A stretch of 6,344 nucleotides of DNA from Gammaproteobacteria bacterium. GTDB lineage: Bacteria; Pseudomonadota; Gammaproteobacteria; Pseudomonadales; Litorivicinaceae. Under the pieces are notes generated by a model. The model ran no database searches and had not been told where the DNA came from. It saw only the letters and a list, made by a program, of their open reading frames with translations. Of this stretch, positions 1 to 5,977 are shown piece after piece. The translations under genes and the position numbers were made by a program. How positions within the stretch are numbered: position 1 is the stretch's first letter; every line of letters begins with the position of its first letter. The stretch spans positions 1-6,344 of the forward strand of contig PBDH01000042.1 of assembly GCA_002717305.1 (NCBI GenBank), written 5' to 3'.

Positions 1-1
1 T

Positions 2-169
2 AATAAAATAGATGTCTCGGATGTCGATGTATCGTTAAATGGTATAGAACTGATCGATCGAGAGTTCGTATTTTCAATCCTCGAGAGGAAAGTGCCCAAT
101 AGCTCTTTAGAGCAATGCTTGCCAGCAATGAGAATTATGCACGAAATTGAACATAAGATGACCAAGTGA
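2..169 (+). CDS. ligC: 3' end of Gfo/Idh/MocA oxidoreductase, probably LigC (5' part outside window)
   Basis: The reading frame is open from the left edge and ends at TGA 167-169, giving the last 55 residues of a protein. The tail contains NGIELIDREF, then PNSSLEQCLPAMRIMHEIE. This is the usual C-terminal signature of Gfo/Idh/MocA-family dehydrogenases (NGxELxDREF, PNxSxxQxLP, then a last helix). In this family LigC oxidises 4-carboxy-2-hydroxymuconate-6-semialdehyde, as its cyclic hemiacetal, to 2-pyrone-4,6-dicarboxylate with NADP+, in the cytoplasm. That product is the substrate of the LigI encoded downstream. The family call rests on sequence seen here; the LigC call rests mainly on the neighbours and on my memory of LigC tails. 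The NAD(P)-binding Rossmann part is not visible. Another Gfo/Idh/MocA enzyme is possible. Confidence 0.65.
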   Translation, partial: NKIDVSDVDVSLNGIELIDREFVFSILERKVPNSSLEQCLPAMRIMHEIEHKMTK

Positions 170-220
170 GGTCCCTTTCTAGAGCCCATCGTACCCCCAA
201 ATCAGAATTTCCCACCTGAG

Positions 221-244
221 CTAGACATGGCGGTCACGTGCTAG
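221..244 (+). other. Weak imperfect hairpin 52 nt after the ligC-like stop
   Basis: CTAGACATG (221-229) can pair with CGTGCTAG (237-244) across a 7-nt loop, with one bulged A and one G.U pair. The loop and right arm include the palindrome CACGTG (235-240). No T-run follows, so it is not a standard intrinsic terminator. It could be a 3'-end structure of the upstream transcript or chance. Confidence 0.25.
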
Positions 245-389
245 AGAGACTATGGACTGGATTCTGTACGATTGGCAGGAAAATCAGATGACTGGATCAA
301 TTGCCTGGTCTTTCGGGTAAGGTGTTGGCTTTGTCGGACTTGGAGAGGCGGTAGAGGTTCTGTCTGTTGGGTTTTCCAAAATCCGCTCG

Positions 390-410
390 CTTGAGACTTG
401 AAACTTGAGG
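390..410. repeat. Three tandem heptamers, consensus CTTGARR
   Basis: Three contiguous 7-bp units occur at 390-396 (CTTGAGA), 397-403 (CTTGAAA) and 404-410 (CTTGAGG), differing only in the last two positions. The array lies in gene-poor sequence. It could be a small iterated protein-binding site or a replication-slippage product. Nothing else in the window repeats this unit in tandem. Confidence 0.5.
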
Positions 411-469
411 CAGACGCACAGTTCTGTCGCGATCGCATTATTCGTGCGCGTCTTAAACCGGCCTGTTTG

Positions 470-499
470 CTAATCGATGTTTTTACTGACATCGATTGG
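470..499. repeat. Strong inverted repeat / hairpin
   Basis: AATCGATGT (472-480) is a perfect 9-bp inverted match of ACATCGATT (489-497) around the 8-nt loop TTTTACTG. As RNA of the + strand it extends by a U.G pair (471/498) and a C-G pair (470/499) to an 11-bp stem. Neither strand has a T-run after the stem, so it does not look like a Rho-independent terminator. Each arm contains ATCGAT. It could be an operator, an RNA processing or stability element, or a remnant of a repetitive extragenic palindrome. No second copy was found in the window by eye. Confidence 0.55.
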
Positions 500-741
500 G
501 TTATTAGGTTGGTAACTTCTTACTTAGGCAGCGCGGGCTTGTCGGGCATTACGCGAGGCGGTGAAATATAGGTCTATGTATTTCGAAATGAACTCGTGTT
601 CGCCCGGAACAAAATGCGTAGACGTAAAAATGATCTTGGACGCGGGTGGCGAGTCAGTGAGTGCCGCGATCGTGAGGCCAGTGAAACCCTCAGGAGGTAT
701 AAAATCCCCTATAAGTTTCGGGTTCCTCGACAGAGTGTCAT

Positions 742-1146
742 GTGAATTTCTCGGACTATTTCGTTTATAACGCGTCTTTTTGTGGGACGAAATTTGGTCA
801 ACCATCTTCTCTGAAAATGACGCATTCGATTATCATCAAGGGTGTTAAGTCTCTGACGAGACGCTCTAACGATTTGAATTGGCTGAGACCTAGTGATCAC
901 AACTTGGAGCGAATAGGTAGCCAGGGGATTCGTCATGTGGCTGAGACGCCTTAAGTTGTGGAGAATATCGCGGAGGTCGGTTTACCCACTGGCACGACCC
1001 GTTCCACATCAGAGTGGTAGCAACGCATCGACAAGCTGGTGTTGTCTCCAGAATCCGATGATTTAACCGTATTAGCCGAGCGATCAGCAAAAAGTCGAAC
1101 GACGATCATCGACCCGATGTATTTAGCCTCCCGGTCTCGAGTCTGA
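742..1146 (+). pseudogene. Stop-interrupted frame, possible gene debris (unidentified)
   Basis: One + frame stays readable from a GTG at 742 to TGA 1144-1146, apart from in-frame stops TAA 952-954 and TAG 1018-1020. The pieces between stops look protein-like, for example HNLERIGSQGIRHVAETP, then VVENIAEVGLPTGTTR, then DKLVLSPESDDLTVLAERS. I do not recognise the family. Two nonsense codons in an otherwise readable frame of about 135 codons would fit a decayed gene. Chance openness cannot be excluded, because other frames here are also open over comparable lengths. There is no good ribosome binding site before 742. Confidence 0.2.
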
Positions 1147-1176
1147 TTTTTTATACCTCAGCAGTTATCTTGTTAT

Positions 1177-1205
1177 TTGTGAAATTTAGATCGAGTAAAT
1201 AGATT
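1177..1205 (+). promoter_or_regulatory. Candidate sigma70-type promoter with overlapping inverted repeat before ligJ
   Basis: TTGTGA (1177-1182) and TAGATT (1200-1205) match -35 and -10 consensus at four of six positions each, with a 17-nt spacer. This would place the start of transcription near 1212, about 20 nt before the ligJ ATG. Inside the spacer lies ATTTA (1184-1188), seven bases, then TAAAT (1196-1200). This is a perfect 5-bp inverted repeat containing a T-N11-A spacing, the minimal LysR-type box. Protocatechuate 4,5-cleavage operons are often controlled by LysR-type activators such as LigR, so this is a reasonable operator candidate. No regulator gene is visible in the window. The promoter is a by-eye match only. 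Confidence 0.4.
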
Positions 1206-1231
1206 AGGGAATCGCAATATTAGGAAAGACT

Positions 1232-2248
1232 ATGATCATTGACTGCCATGGGCATTACACGACCACGCCCCCCGGTGTTGGGGCCTATAGAGAAGCGCAA
1301 AAGGAAGCGGTCGAGAAGGAGCCTTTATTTAAAGGAGAGAAAGGTTCTATCGATATTACCGATGATGAGATACGGGAATCGATTGAGAAAAATCAGCTAA
1401 AACTCCAAGAGGACCGTGGGACTGACTTAACAATTTTCTCTCCACGCGCGAGTTGGATGGGACACCACATCGGTAACGAGTGGACGAGTTTGTATTGGAC
1501 CGAGCACCAAAACGATATCATTCGACGCGTTTGTGATTTGTTTCCTAAGAACTTCGCACCGGTGGCGCAGCTTCCTCAGTCCCCTGGCGTCGCGCCCAAA
1601 AAGTCGGTACCTGAAATTCGTCGTACGGTCGAGGAAATGGGTTTTTTGGGTGTCAACCTGAATCCAGACCCGTCGGGCGGACATTGGCAGGATCAGTCAT
1701 TAGCGGATCGGTCGTTTTATCCAATTTATGAAGTGTTGTGCGAGCTTGATATTCCAGCAATGGTTCATGTGAGCGCTGCATGTAATGACTGCTTTCATAC
1801 CACAGGATCGCACTATCTCGGCGCCGATACTACAGGCTTCCAGCAGCTGGTGATGTCTGCGGTTTTTAAAGACTTCCCATCTCTAAAGATCATCATTCCT
1901 CATGGTGGAGGTGCGGTTCCCTATCACTGGGGACGTTTCCGTGGCATCTTGCAAGACCAGGGCTATGCTCCACTAGAGGAGTCAGCGTTGAATAATATCT
2001 ACTTCGATACTTGCGTGTATCATCAACGGGGGATTGATTTATTGTTGGATATCGTCCCCGTCAAAAATATTTTATTCGCTTCGGAGATGATTGGTGCTGT
2101 TCGGGGTATTGACCCGGAAACGGGACATTACTTCGATGACACGAAACGATACATCGACAATAACACCAAACTAACGGCCGACGAAAAACAACAAATATTC
2201 TCTGGCAACGCTCTCCGAGTGTTCAGCAGATTGAAGCTCGAGGGCTAG
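1232..2248 (+). CDS. ligJ: LigJ-type hydratase of the amidohydrolase superfamily (4-oxalomesaconate hydratase)
   Basis: 338 residues, a full-length match for LigJ (about 340). LigJ adds water to the isomerised ring-cleavage intermediate, giving 4-carboxy-4-hydroxy-2-oxoadipate, in the cytoplasm. The protein opens with DCHGHY, whose H6 and H8 are the metal-binding HxH of an amidohydrolase barrel. Further expected residues are H179 (MVHVS), H224 (IPHGGG) and E285 (FASEM). From memory, the zinc ligands and catalytic His of Sphingobium LigJ (H6, H8, H178, H223, E284) align with these, with an offset of one after the N-terminus. The start is supported by AGGA at 1222-1225, six nt before the ATG. 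It is the first gene of a tight operon; ligK begins one nt after its stop. Relatives are gamma-resorcylate-type decarboxylases, but the Glu at the last ligand position and the neighbours favour LigJ. Confidence 0.93.
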   Translation: MIIDCHGHYTTTPPGVGAYREAQKEAVEKEPLFKGEKGSIDITDDEIRESIEKNQLKLQEDRGTDLTIFSPRASWMGHHIGNEWTSLYWTEHQNDIIRRVCDLFPKNFAPVAQLPQSPGVAPKKSVPEIRRTVEEMGFLGVNLNPDPSGGHWQDQSLADRSFYPIYEVLCELDIPAMVHVSAACNDCFHTTGSHYLGADTTGFQQLVMSAVFKDFPSLKIIIPHGGGAVPYHWGRFRGILQDQGYAPLEESALNNIYFDTCVYHQRGIDLLLDIVPVKNILFASEMIGAVRGIDPETGHYFDDTKRYIDNNTKLTADEKQQIFSGNALRVFSRLKLEG

Positions 2249-2249
2249 C

Positions 2250-2927
2250 ATGGATAAAAATGTGGTTGTTCAGAATATTGATCGTGTCAGCAATGAAGTA
2301 CGTGACGGATTAGCGCGATGTGGCGTAGCCACGGTCCACGAAGCTCAGGGTCGACGAGGGTTATTAGGCGATTACATGCGTCCGATACAGCAAGACATAT
2401 CGATCGCAGGGAATGCGATCACGATCTCGGGCGCTGCTGGCGATAATTGGATGATGCACGTCGCCATTGAGCAGTGTGAGCCTGGTGACATTTTGGTGTT
2501 TGCGCCGACCTCACCATCGAATCATGGTTTTTTTGGCGACTTGCTGGCTACCTCGGCACAGGCTAGAGGTGTGGTGGGCTTGATCGTCGAGGGCGGGGTC
2601 AGAGACACCAAGATTTTGAGGGAAATGAACTTTCCCGTGTGGTCGAAGCACGTGTTTGCGCAGGGGACAATAAAAGAAACTCTTGGCTCTGTGAATATCC
2701 CTATAGTTTGCGCCGATGAACTCATTAATCCCGGTGATGTGGTGATCGCAGACGATGACGGTGTGTGCGTGGTGAGACACGAGCAGGCGGAGTCTGTGCT
2801 TGCCTTGTCGCTCGATCGAGAGGCAAAAGAGGAGGAGAGGAGGCTTCGGTTGGCTAAGGGCGAGCTCGGTCTTGATATCTACGACATGCGGTCAAGGCTT
2901 GCTGAAAAAGGCCTTAAGTATGTCTAA
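2250..2927 (+). CDS. ligK: LigK-type 4-carboxy-4-hydroxy-2-oxoadipate aldolase (RraA-like fold)
   Basis: 225 residues, the usual length of class II HMG/CHA aldolases. The enzyme splits 4-carboxy-4-hydroxy-2-oxoadipate into pyruvate and oxaloacetate using a divalent metal, and members of the family often also decarboxylate oxaloacetate. The diagnostic pattern G-X3-D-X20-R-D is intact: G93, D97, R118 and D119 (GVRD), with D119 the expected metal ligand and R118 contacting pyruvate. The GDNWMMHVAIEQCEPGD stretch (64-80) is also typical. The start ATG lies one nt after the ligJ stop, with GAGGG at 2240-2244 inside the end of ligJ as ribosome binding site (5-nt spacer), suggesting coupled translation. 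The C-terminal tail (190-225) is charged and helical, a feature that separates these aldolases from the shorter RraA regulators, which share the fold but lack the Asp/Arg set. Confidence 0.93.
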   Translation: MDKNVVVQNIDRVSNEVRDGLARCGVATVHEAQGRRGLLGDYMRPIQQDISIAGNAITISGAAGDNWMMHVAIEQCEPGDILVFAPTSPSNHGFFGDLLATSAQARGVVGLIVEGGVRDTKILREMNFPVWSKHVFAQGTIKETLGSVNIPIVCADELINPGDVVIADDDGVCVVRHEQAESVLALSLDREAKEEERRLRLAKGELGLDIYDMRSRLAEKGLKYV

Positions 2928-3981
2928 CGGCATCCCTTGTGTGTGGATGCGAGGCGGAACCTCAAAAGGCGGTATTTTTAACGCGTCAGATCTACCAAGT
3001 GATGAGACCACAAGAGATCAGTTACTTCTCGAGATAATGGGGTCCCCAGATAACAGACAGATTGACGGAATGGGCGGATCAGACCCTCTTACCTCAAAGG
3101 TTGGTGTTGTGAAGAAATCCTCCCACCCGGACTGTGATGTCGATTATCTCTTCCTGCAAGTATTTATTGATCAAGCCATCGTTACCGATGCGCAGAATTG
3201 TGGAAATATACTGGCGGCTGTTGGCCCCTATGCGGTCGAGAAGGGACTGGTGAAGGCGACAGGAAACATGACAACGGTAACTGTTTTCATGGAAAACACG
3301 AGTCAAATCGCAGTTCTACAGGTCCAGACGCCGAACGGTAAAGTGACTTACCAGGGAGATGCCCAAATCGATGGGGTACCAGGAAAATCAGCTCCCGTGA
3401 TCTGCGAATTCAAAGAAACCGCAGGCTCAACCTGTGGAGCCCTTTACCCGAGTGGTAATCTCAGAGACTCAATCGACGGTGTCGACGTCACTCTGATTGA
3501 CAATGGGATGCCTGTGGTTGTCTTGAATGCCTCCGACTTTGGATTAAATGGCACGGAATCACGCATTGAACTAGACAACAATACAGAGCTGAAGAGGCGG
3601 TTAGAGTCTATTCGGTTGCAGGCCGGCCCTATTATGAATCTCGGAGATGTAACAGAGAAATCTGTTCCCAAGATGAGTCTGGTGAGTGTGGCAACTAAAG
3701 GTGGATGTATTTCTACTCGTACATTCATTCCCCACCGTTGTCATGCTTCAATCGGTGTACTTGGCGCCGTCAGCGTTGCGACCGCAGCGATTACCGAGGA
3801 CACAGTGGCGCATCCACTTGCAAATGTGTCGGAGCGGGCAGAGAAGATGCTCGCTATAGAGCATCCCACCGGAGAAATTACGGTAGTTGCCAATACGAAA
3901 GGCGATCAACTAATAAGTGCAGCGTTATTAAGAACCGCGAGAAAACTATTTGAGGGCAGTGTTTTCCCCTTAGAGAAGTGA
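2920..3981 (+). CDS. ligU: PrpF-family 4-oxalomesaconate isomerase/tautomerase (LigU/GalD type)
   Basis: 353 residues from ATG 2920, close to GalD and LigU (about 355-360). The protein starts SNGIPCVWMRGGTSKG, the standard beginning of PrpF-family isomerases. A longer frame could start at GTG 2800, but those 40 residues are the ligK sequence read out of frame. ATG 2920 has AAGG (2908-2911) eight nt upstream. The two-domain diaminopimelate-epimerase-like fold is expected. K60 (PLTSKVG) and C94 (QNCGN) are 34 residues apart, the same spacing I recall for the catalytic Lys/Cys pair of PrpF (K73/C107) and LigU (K66/C100). The enzyme acts on 4-oxalomesaconate between LigI and LigJ, either as a keto-enol tautomerase (GalD) or a 1,3-allylic isomerase (LigU); sequence alone does not settle which. 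It overlaps the ligK end by 8 nt, implying translational coupling. Confidence 0.88.
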   Translation: MSNGIPCVWMRGGTSKGGIFNASDLPSDETTRDQLLLEIMGSPDNRQIDGMGGSDPLTSKVGVVKKSSHPDCDVDYLFLQVFIDQAIVTDAQNCGNILAAVGPYAVEKGLVKATGNMTTVTVFMENTSQIAVLQVQTPNGKVTYQGDAQIDGVPGKSAPVICEFKETAGSTCGALYPSGNLRDSIDGVDVTLIDNGMPVVVLNASDFGLNGTESRIELDNNTELKRRLESIRLQAGPIMNLGDVTEKSVPKMSLVSVATKGGCISTRTFIPHRCHASIGVLGAVSVATAAITEDTVAHPLANVSERAEKMLAIEHPTGEITVVANTKGDQLISAALLRTARKLFEGSVFPLEK

Positions 3982-3988
3982 GAAATCC

Positions 3989-4867
3989 ATGGATCCAGAT
4001 TATTTACCATTTCATCCAAACCCCAAGAAGCCGTCGTATCAACCACCTGCCGGAGCGGTCGACGCACATTGTCATGTGTTTGGCCCCGCTGATCAGTTTC
4101 CCTACCATCCGAAGCGGAAATACACACCGTGTGATGCACCAAAAGAAAAGTTGTTTGAATTAAGAGATTATCTTGGATTTTCGAGAAATGTAATTGTTCA
4201 AGCTAGTTGCCATGGATCAGACAATTCGGCTCTTGTTGACGCACTAGAAGCATCTGGTGATCTGGCCCGTGGTGTGTCGGTTTTGTCGCCCGAGGTCACT
4301 GATCATGAGTTACGCCAACTTGACAACGCCGGCGTCAGAGGGGTCCGATTCAACTTTGTGAAGCGCTTAGTGGACTCAATCCCTAGAGAGGTATTTATAG
4401 ATCTTGCTGATCGTGTCAAACCTTTCGATTGGCACATTGTGGTTTACTTTGAGAGCCCGGATCTTGCCGACTTAAAGCCCTTTATCGAATCTTTAGCAAG
4501 GGATCAGGTGGTTGTCGTTGATCATATGGGTCGGCCAGATGTGGGCCTTGGCCCCGAAGGCTCTGAGTTTAAAGCATTTATGTCATTACTGTATCAAAAT
4601 ACTAATATTTGGACGAAAGTCAGTTGCCCAGAACGTTTAACCAAGCAGGCGCCTGATTATTCTGACGTGGTACCGTTCGCAAAGGCGCTTGTTGAGGCAT
4701 TTCCAACCCGGGTCTTGTGGGGTACTGACTGGCCTCACCCAAATATGAAATCGCATACCCCTGACGACGGTTCTTTGGTCGACATAATTCCTCTGATTGC
4801 TGAGACCGAAGAACTGCGGAGGCAGCTTCTTATAGAAAACCCGATGCGACTCTATTGGAACTCTTGA
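3989..4867 (+). CDS. ligI: LigI-type 2-pyrone-4,6-dicarboxylate lactonase
   Basis: 292 residues, the expected length. LigI reversibly hydrolyses the lactone 2-pyrone-4,6-dicarboxylate to 4-oxalomesaconate, and is an unusual amidohydrolase that works without metal. Visible motifs are VDAHCHVFGP (H27, H29), NVIVQASCHG (68-76), GVRFNFVKRLVD (118-129, R120 and R126), VVYFES (Y153), DHMGRPD (H179, R182), CPERL (R216) and WGTDWPHPNM (D247, the expected catalytic Asp). From memory these correspond to the Sphingobium LigI set H31, H33, R124, R130, Y156, H180, R183, R217 and D248, with small constant offsets, so the active site looks complete. It ends with the family-typical NPMRLYW. The gap to the ligU/galD stop is 7 nt. 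The ribosome binding site is weak (GTGAG at 3978-3982 overlapping that stop), so coupling to the upstream gene is likely. Confidence 0.95.
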   Translation: MDPDYLPFHPNPKKPSYQPPAGAVDAHCHVFGPADQFPYHPKRKYTPCDAPKEKLFELRDYLGFSRNVIVQASCHGSDNSALVDALEASGDLARGVSVLSPEVTDHELRQLDNAGVRGVRFNFVKRLVDSIPREVFIDLADRVKPFDWHIVVYFESPDLADLKPFIESLARDQVVVVDHMGRPDVGLGPEGSEFKAFMSLLYQNTNIWTKVSCPERLTKQAPDYSDVVPFAKALVEAFPTRVLWGTDWPHPNMKSHTPDDGSLVDIIPLIAETEELRRQLLIENPMRLYWNS

Positions 4868-4884
4868 TCTGCATTTTTTAAGGC

Positions 4885-4906
4885 CTCATCTGCCGTAACA
4901 GATGAG
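4885..4906. promoter_or_regulatory. Perfect 8-bp inverted repeat between ligI and the aldo/keto reductase gene
   Basis: CTCATCTG (4885-4892) and CAGATGAG (4899-4906) are perfect inverted copies around the 6-nt loop CCGTAA, 17 nt after the ligI stop. Only TTT follows the stem on the + strand and no T-run follows on the minus strand. It is therefore a poor intrinsic terminator at best. It may be an attenuating stem that lowers expression of the next gene, or an operator. It ends 25 nt before the preferred start codon of that gene. Confidence 0.45.
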
Positions 4907-4931
4907 TTTGGTAACAGTAAGGTAAGTGATA

Positions 4932-5930
4932 GTGGTTAAAACAGTAAAACTAGGTGATGTGAGCGTGAAGGCGGTGGGGTATGGATGTATGGGTCTTTCG
5001 CAGGCCTATGAGCCTTGCAGTGAAGAGCAGAGCATAAGGATACTCAATGCTGTACTCGATATGGGTTACGATCACTTGGACACCGCAGCCTTATATGGTT
5101 TTGGAAAGAACGAGGAGTTACTTAATAAAGCGATCGGACACCGTCGATCGGAGTACTTTTTGGCTTCCAAGTGTGGCCTATACCGAGACGCCAGCGGAAA
5201 ACGTGAAATCAACGGTAAACCGGACGTTCTGAAACAAACTTGTGACGATAGCCTGCGCCGACTTGGCACCGATTCTATTGATTTGTATTACTTGCATCGG
5301 ATCGATCTGAACGTGCCGGTCGAGGAAAGTCTCGGGGCACTGATTGACCTGAGGGCTCAAGGGAAGATCAGGTATATCGGACTGTCTGAGCCATCACCGG
5401 AGACAGTGAACAAGGCCTTAAGGATTTGCCCTATCACGGCGGTTCAGTCGGAACTGTCGTTATGGACAAGGCAACCCAATGTTGTGGTATCAGATTTGTG
5501 TAGGCAAAACGACATAACGTTTGTTTCATACTCACCATTAGGTCGAGGTTTTATGGGCGGTGTTATGCGAGACATGTCGACGCTTGGAGAGAAAGATATC
5601 CGACACACGATGCCCCGCTTCCAAGGTAACAATTTTACGACAAACCTCGAGAAATTGGATCAATTGGCCCACCTCGCTTCAGAGCATGATCTAAGTGCGG
5701 CTCAGCTGGCGCTGGCGTGGGTCATTGCTCAGGGTGACCACGTGCTTGCTATACCGGGCACACGTTTTGAAGGCAGAGCCCGCGAGAATCTTGATGTTAC
5801 AAGCGCAGTAGTAAGTGAATCTGTCATCTCAAAAGCAGCCTCGATTTTGAATCCTGGAACAATAATAGGTGACCGATATTCAGAGACTATTCTAAGAGAG
5901 GTCGACTCGGAGCAGTTTCGGTTTGCGTGA
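4932..5930 (+). CDS. Aldo/keto reductase, YajO/AKR13-like, substrate unknown
   Basis: 332 residues from GTG 4932; an alternative GTG at 4926 adds two residues. The later start is preferred because AAGG (4919-4922) is 9 nt from it but only 3 nt from 4926. The catalytic tetrad of NADPH-dependent aldo/keto reductases is complete: D50 and Y55 (HLDTAALYG), K80 (ASKCG) and H122 (YYLHRID). The N-terminal GYGCMGLS and the C-terminal cofactor-binding stretch AIPGTRFEGRARENL are typical of the AKR13/YajO/perakine-reductase-like branch. Such cytosolic enzymes reduce aldehydes or ketones, or run in reverse. It follows ligI by 64 nt on the same strand and may be co-transcribed. It is not a known step of protocatechuate 4,5-cleavage; a role on a lignin-derived aromatic aldehyde or a semialdehyde by-product is inference. 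No signal peptide or membrane segment is seen. Confidence 0.9.
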   Translation: MVKTVKLGDVSVKAVGYGCMGLSQAYEPCSEEQSIRILNAVLDMGYDHLDTAALYGFGKNEELLNKAIGHRRSEYFLASKCGLYRDASGKREINGKPDVLKQTCDDSLRRLGTDSIDLYYLHRIDLNVPVEESLGALIDLRAQGKIRYIGLSEPSPETVNKALRICPITAVQSELSLWTRQPNVVVSDLCRQNDITFVSYSPLGRGFMGGVMRDMSTLGEKDIRHTMPRFQGNNFTTNLEKLDQLAHLASEHDLSAAQLALAWVIAQGDHVLAIPGTRFEGRARENLDVTSAVVSESVISKAASILNPGTIIGDRYSETILREVDSEQFRFA

Positions 5931-5977
5931 GGGTCTGCGTGGCCGGAACTGGTTACGATTTGCTCATTTGCACATCG

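Larger units (their letters stand above)
170..1231. other. Gene-poor interval between ligC-like and ligJ genes
   Basis: About 1.06 kb with no convincing gene. Open frames are short (under 95 codons), overlap one another on both strands, lack a well-spaced ribosome binding site and resemble no family I recognise. The longest is a 93-codon minus-strand frame at 524-805. It has a purine run (AGAGAAG) touching its ATG with no spacer, and no recognisable motif. The interval does contain structure, listed separately: a weak hairpin near the ligC stop, a heptamer repeat, a strong hairpin at 470-499, a stop-interrupted frame at 742-1146 and a candidate promoter at 1177-1205. Such a long gap inside a catabolic cluster suggests a lost or decayed gene (a regulator or transporter would be typical), but this is inference. 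Confidence 0.6.

Noticed and set aside
250..492. 80-codon minus-strand open frame in the gap
   Set aside because: Rich in Ser, Arg and Gln with no motif, no ribosome binding site, and its start codon lies in the 470-499 hairpin; treated as a chance frame.
561..770. 69-codon + strand frame from a GTG, with an AGGAGG at 692-697 inside it
   Set aside because: No family recognised, no ribosome binding site before the start, and no ATG, GTG or TTG at a suitable distance after the AGGAGG.
524..805. 93-codon minus-strand open frame in the gap
   Set aside because: No recognisable family, and the purine run before its ATG has no spacer; the opposite strand is open over much of the same stretch, so neither frame stands out as coding.
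895..954. HNLERIGSQGIRHVAE resembles the NLERIGDHAxNIAE motif of PhoU
   Set aside because: Only a short stretch is similar, the frame ends at a stop right after, and no other PhoU features surround it; most likely coincidence.
898..960. CACAACTT and AAGTTGTG inverted repeat with a 47-nt loop
   Set aside because: The 8-bp match across a long unpaired loop is within what chance produces in 1 kb, and the inner bases pair only by wobbles.
1136..1152. CTCGAG followed by a run of six Ts, resembling an intrinsic terminator
   Set aside because: CTCGAG cannot form a hairpin with a loop and no other stem ends next to the T-run.
1178..1190. TGTGA half-site suggesting a CRP box before ligJ
   Set aside because: The second half (TCACA) is missing at the required spacing.
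2800..2919. Upstream extension of the LigU/GalD frame from GTG 2800
   Set aside because: It would overlap ligK by 128 nt, the residues do not resemble the family, and the conserved N-terminus begins at ATG 2920, which has its own ribosome binding site.
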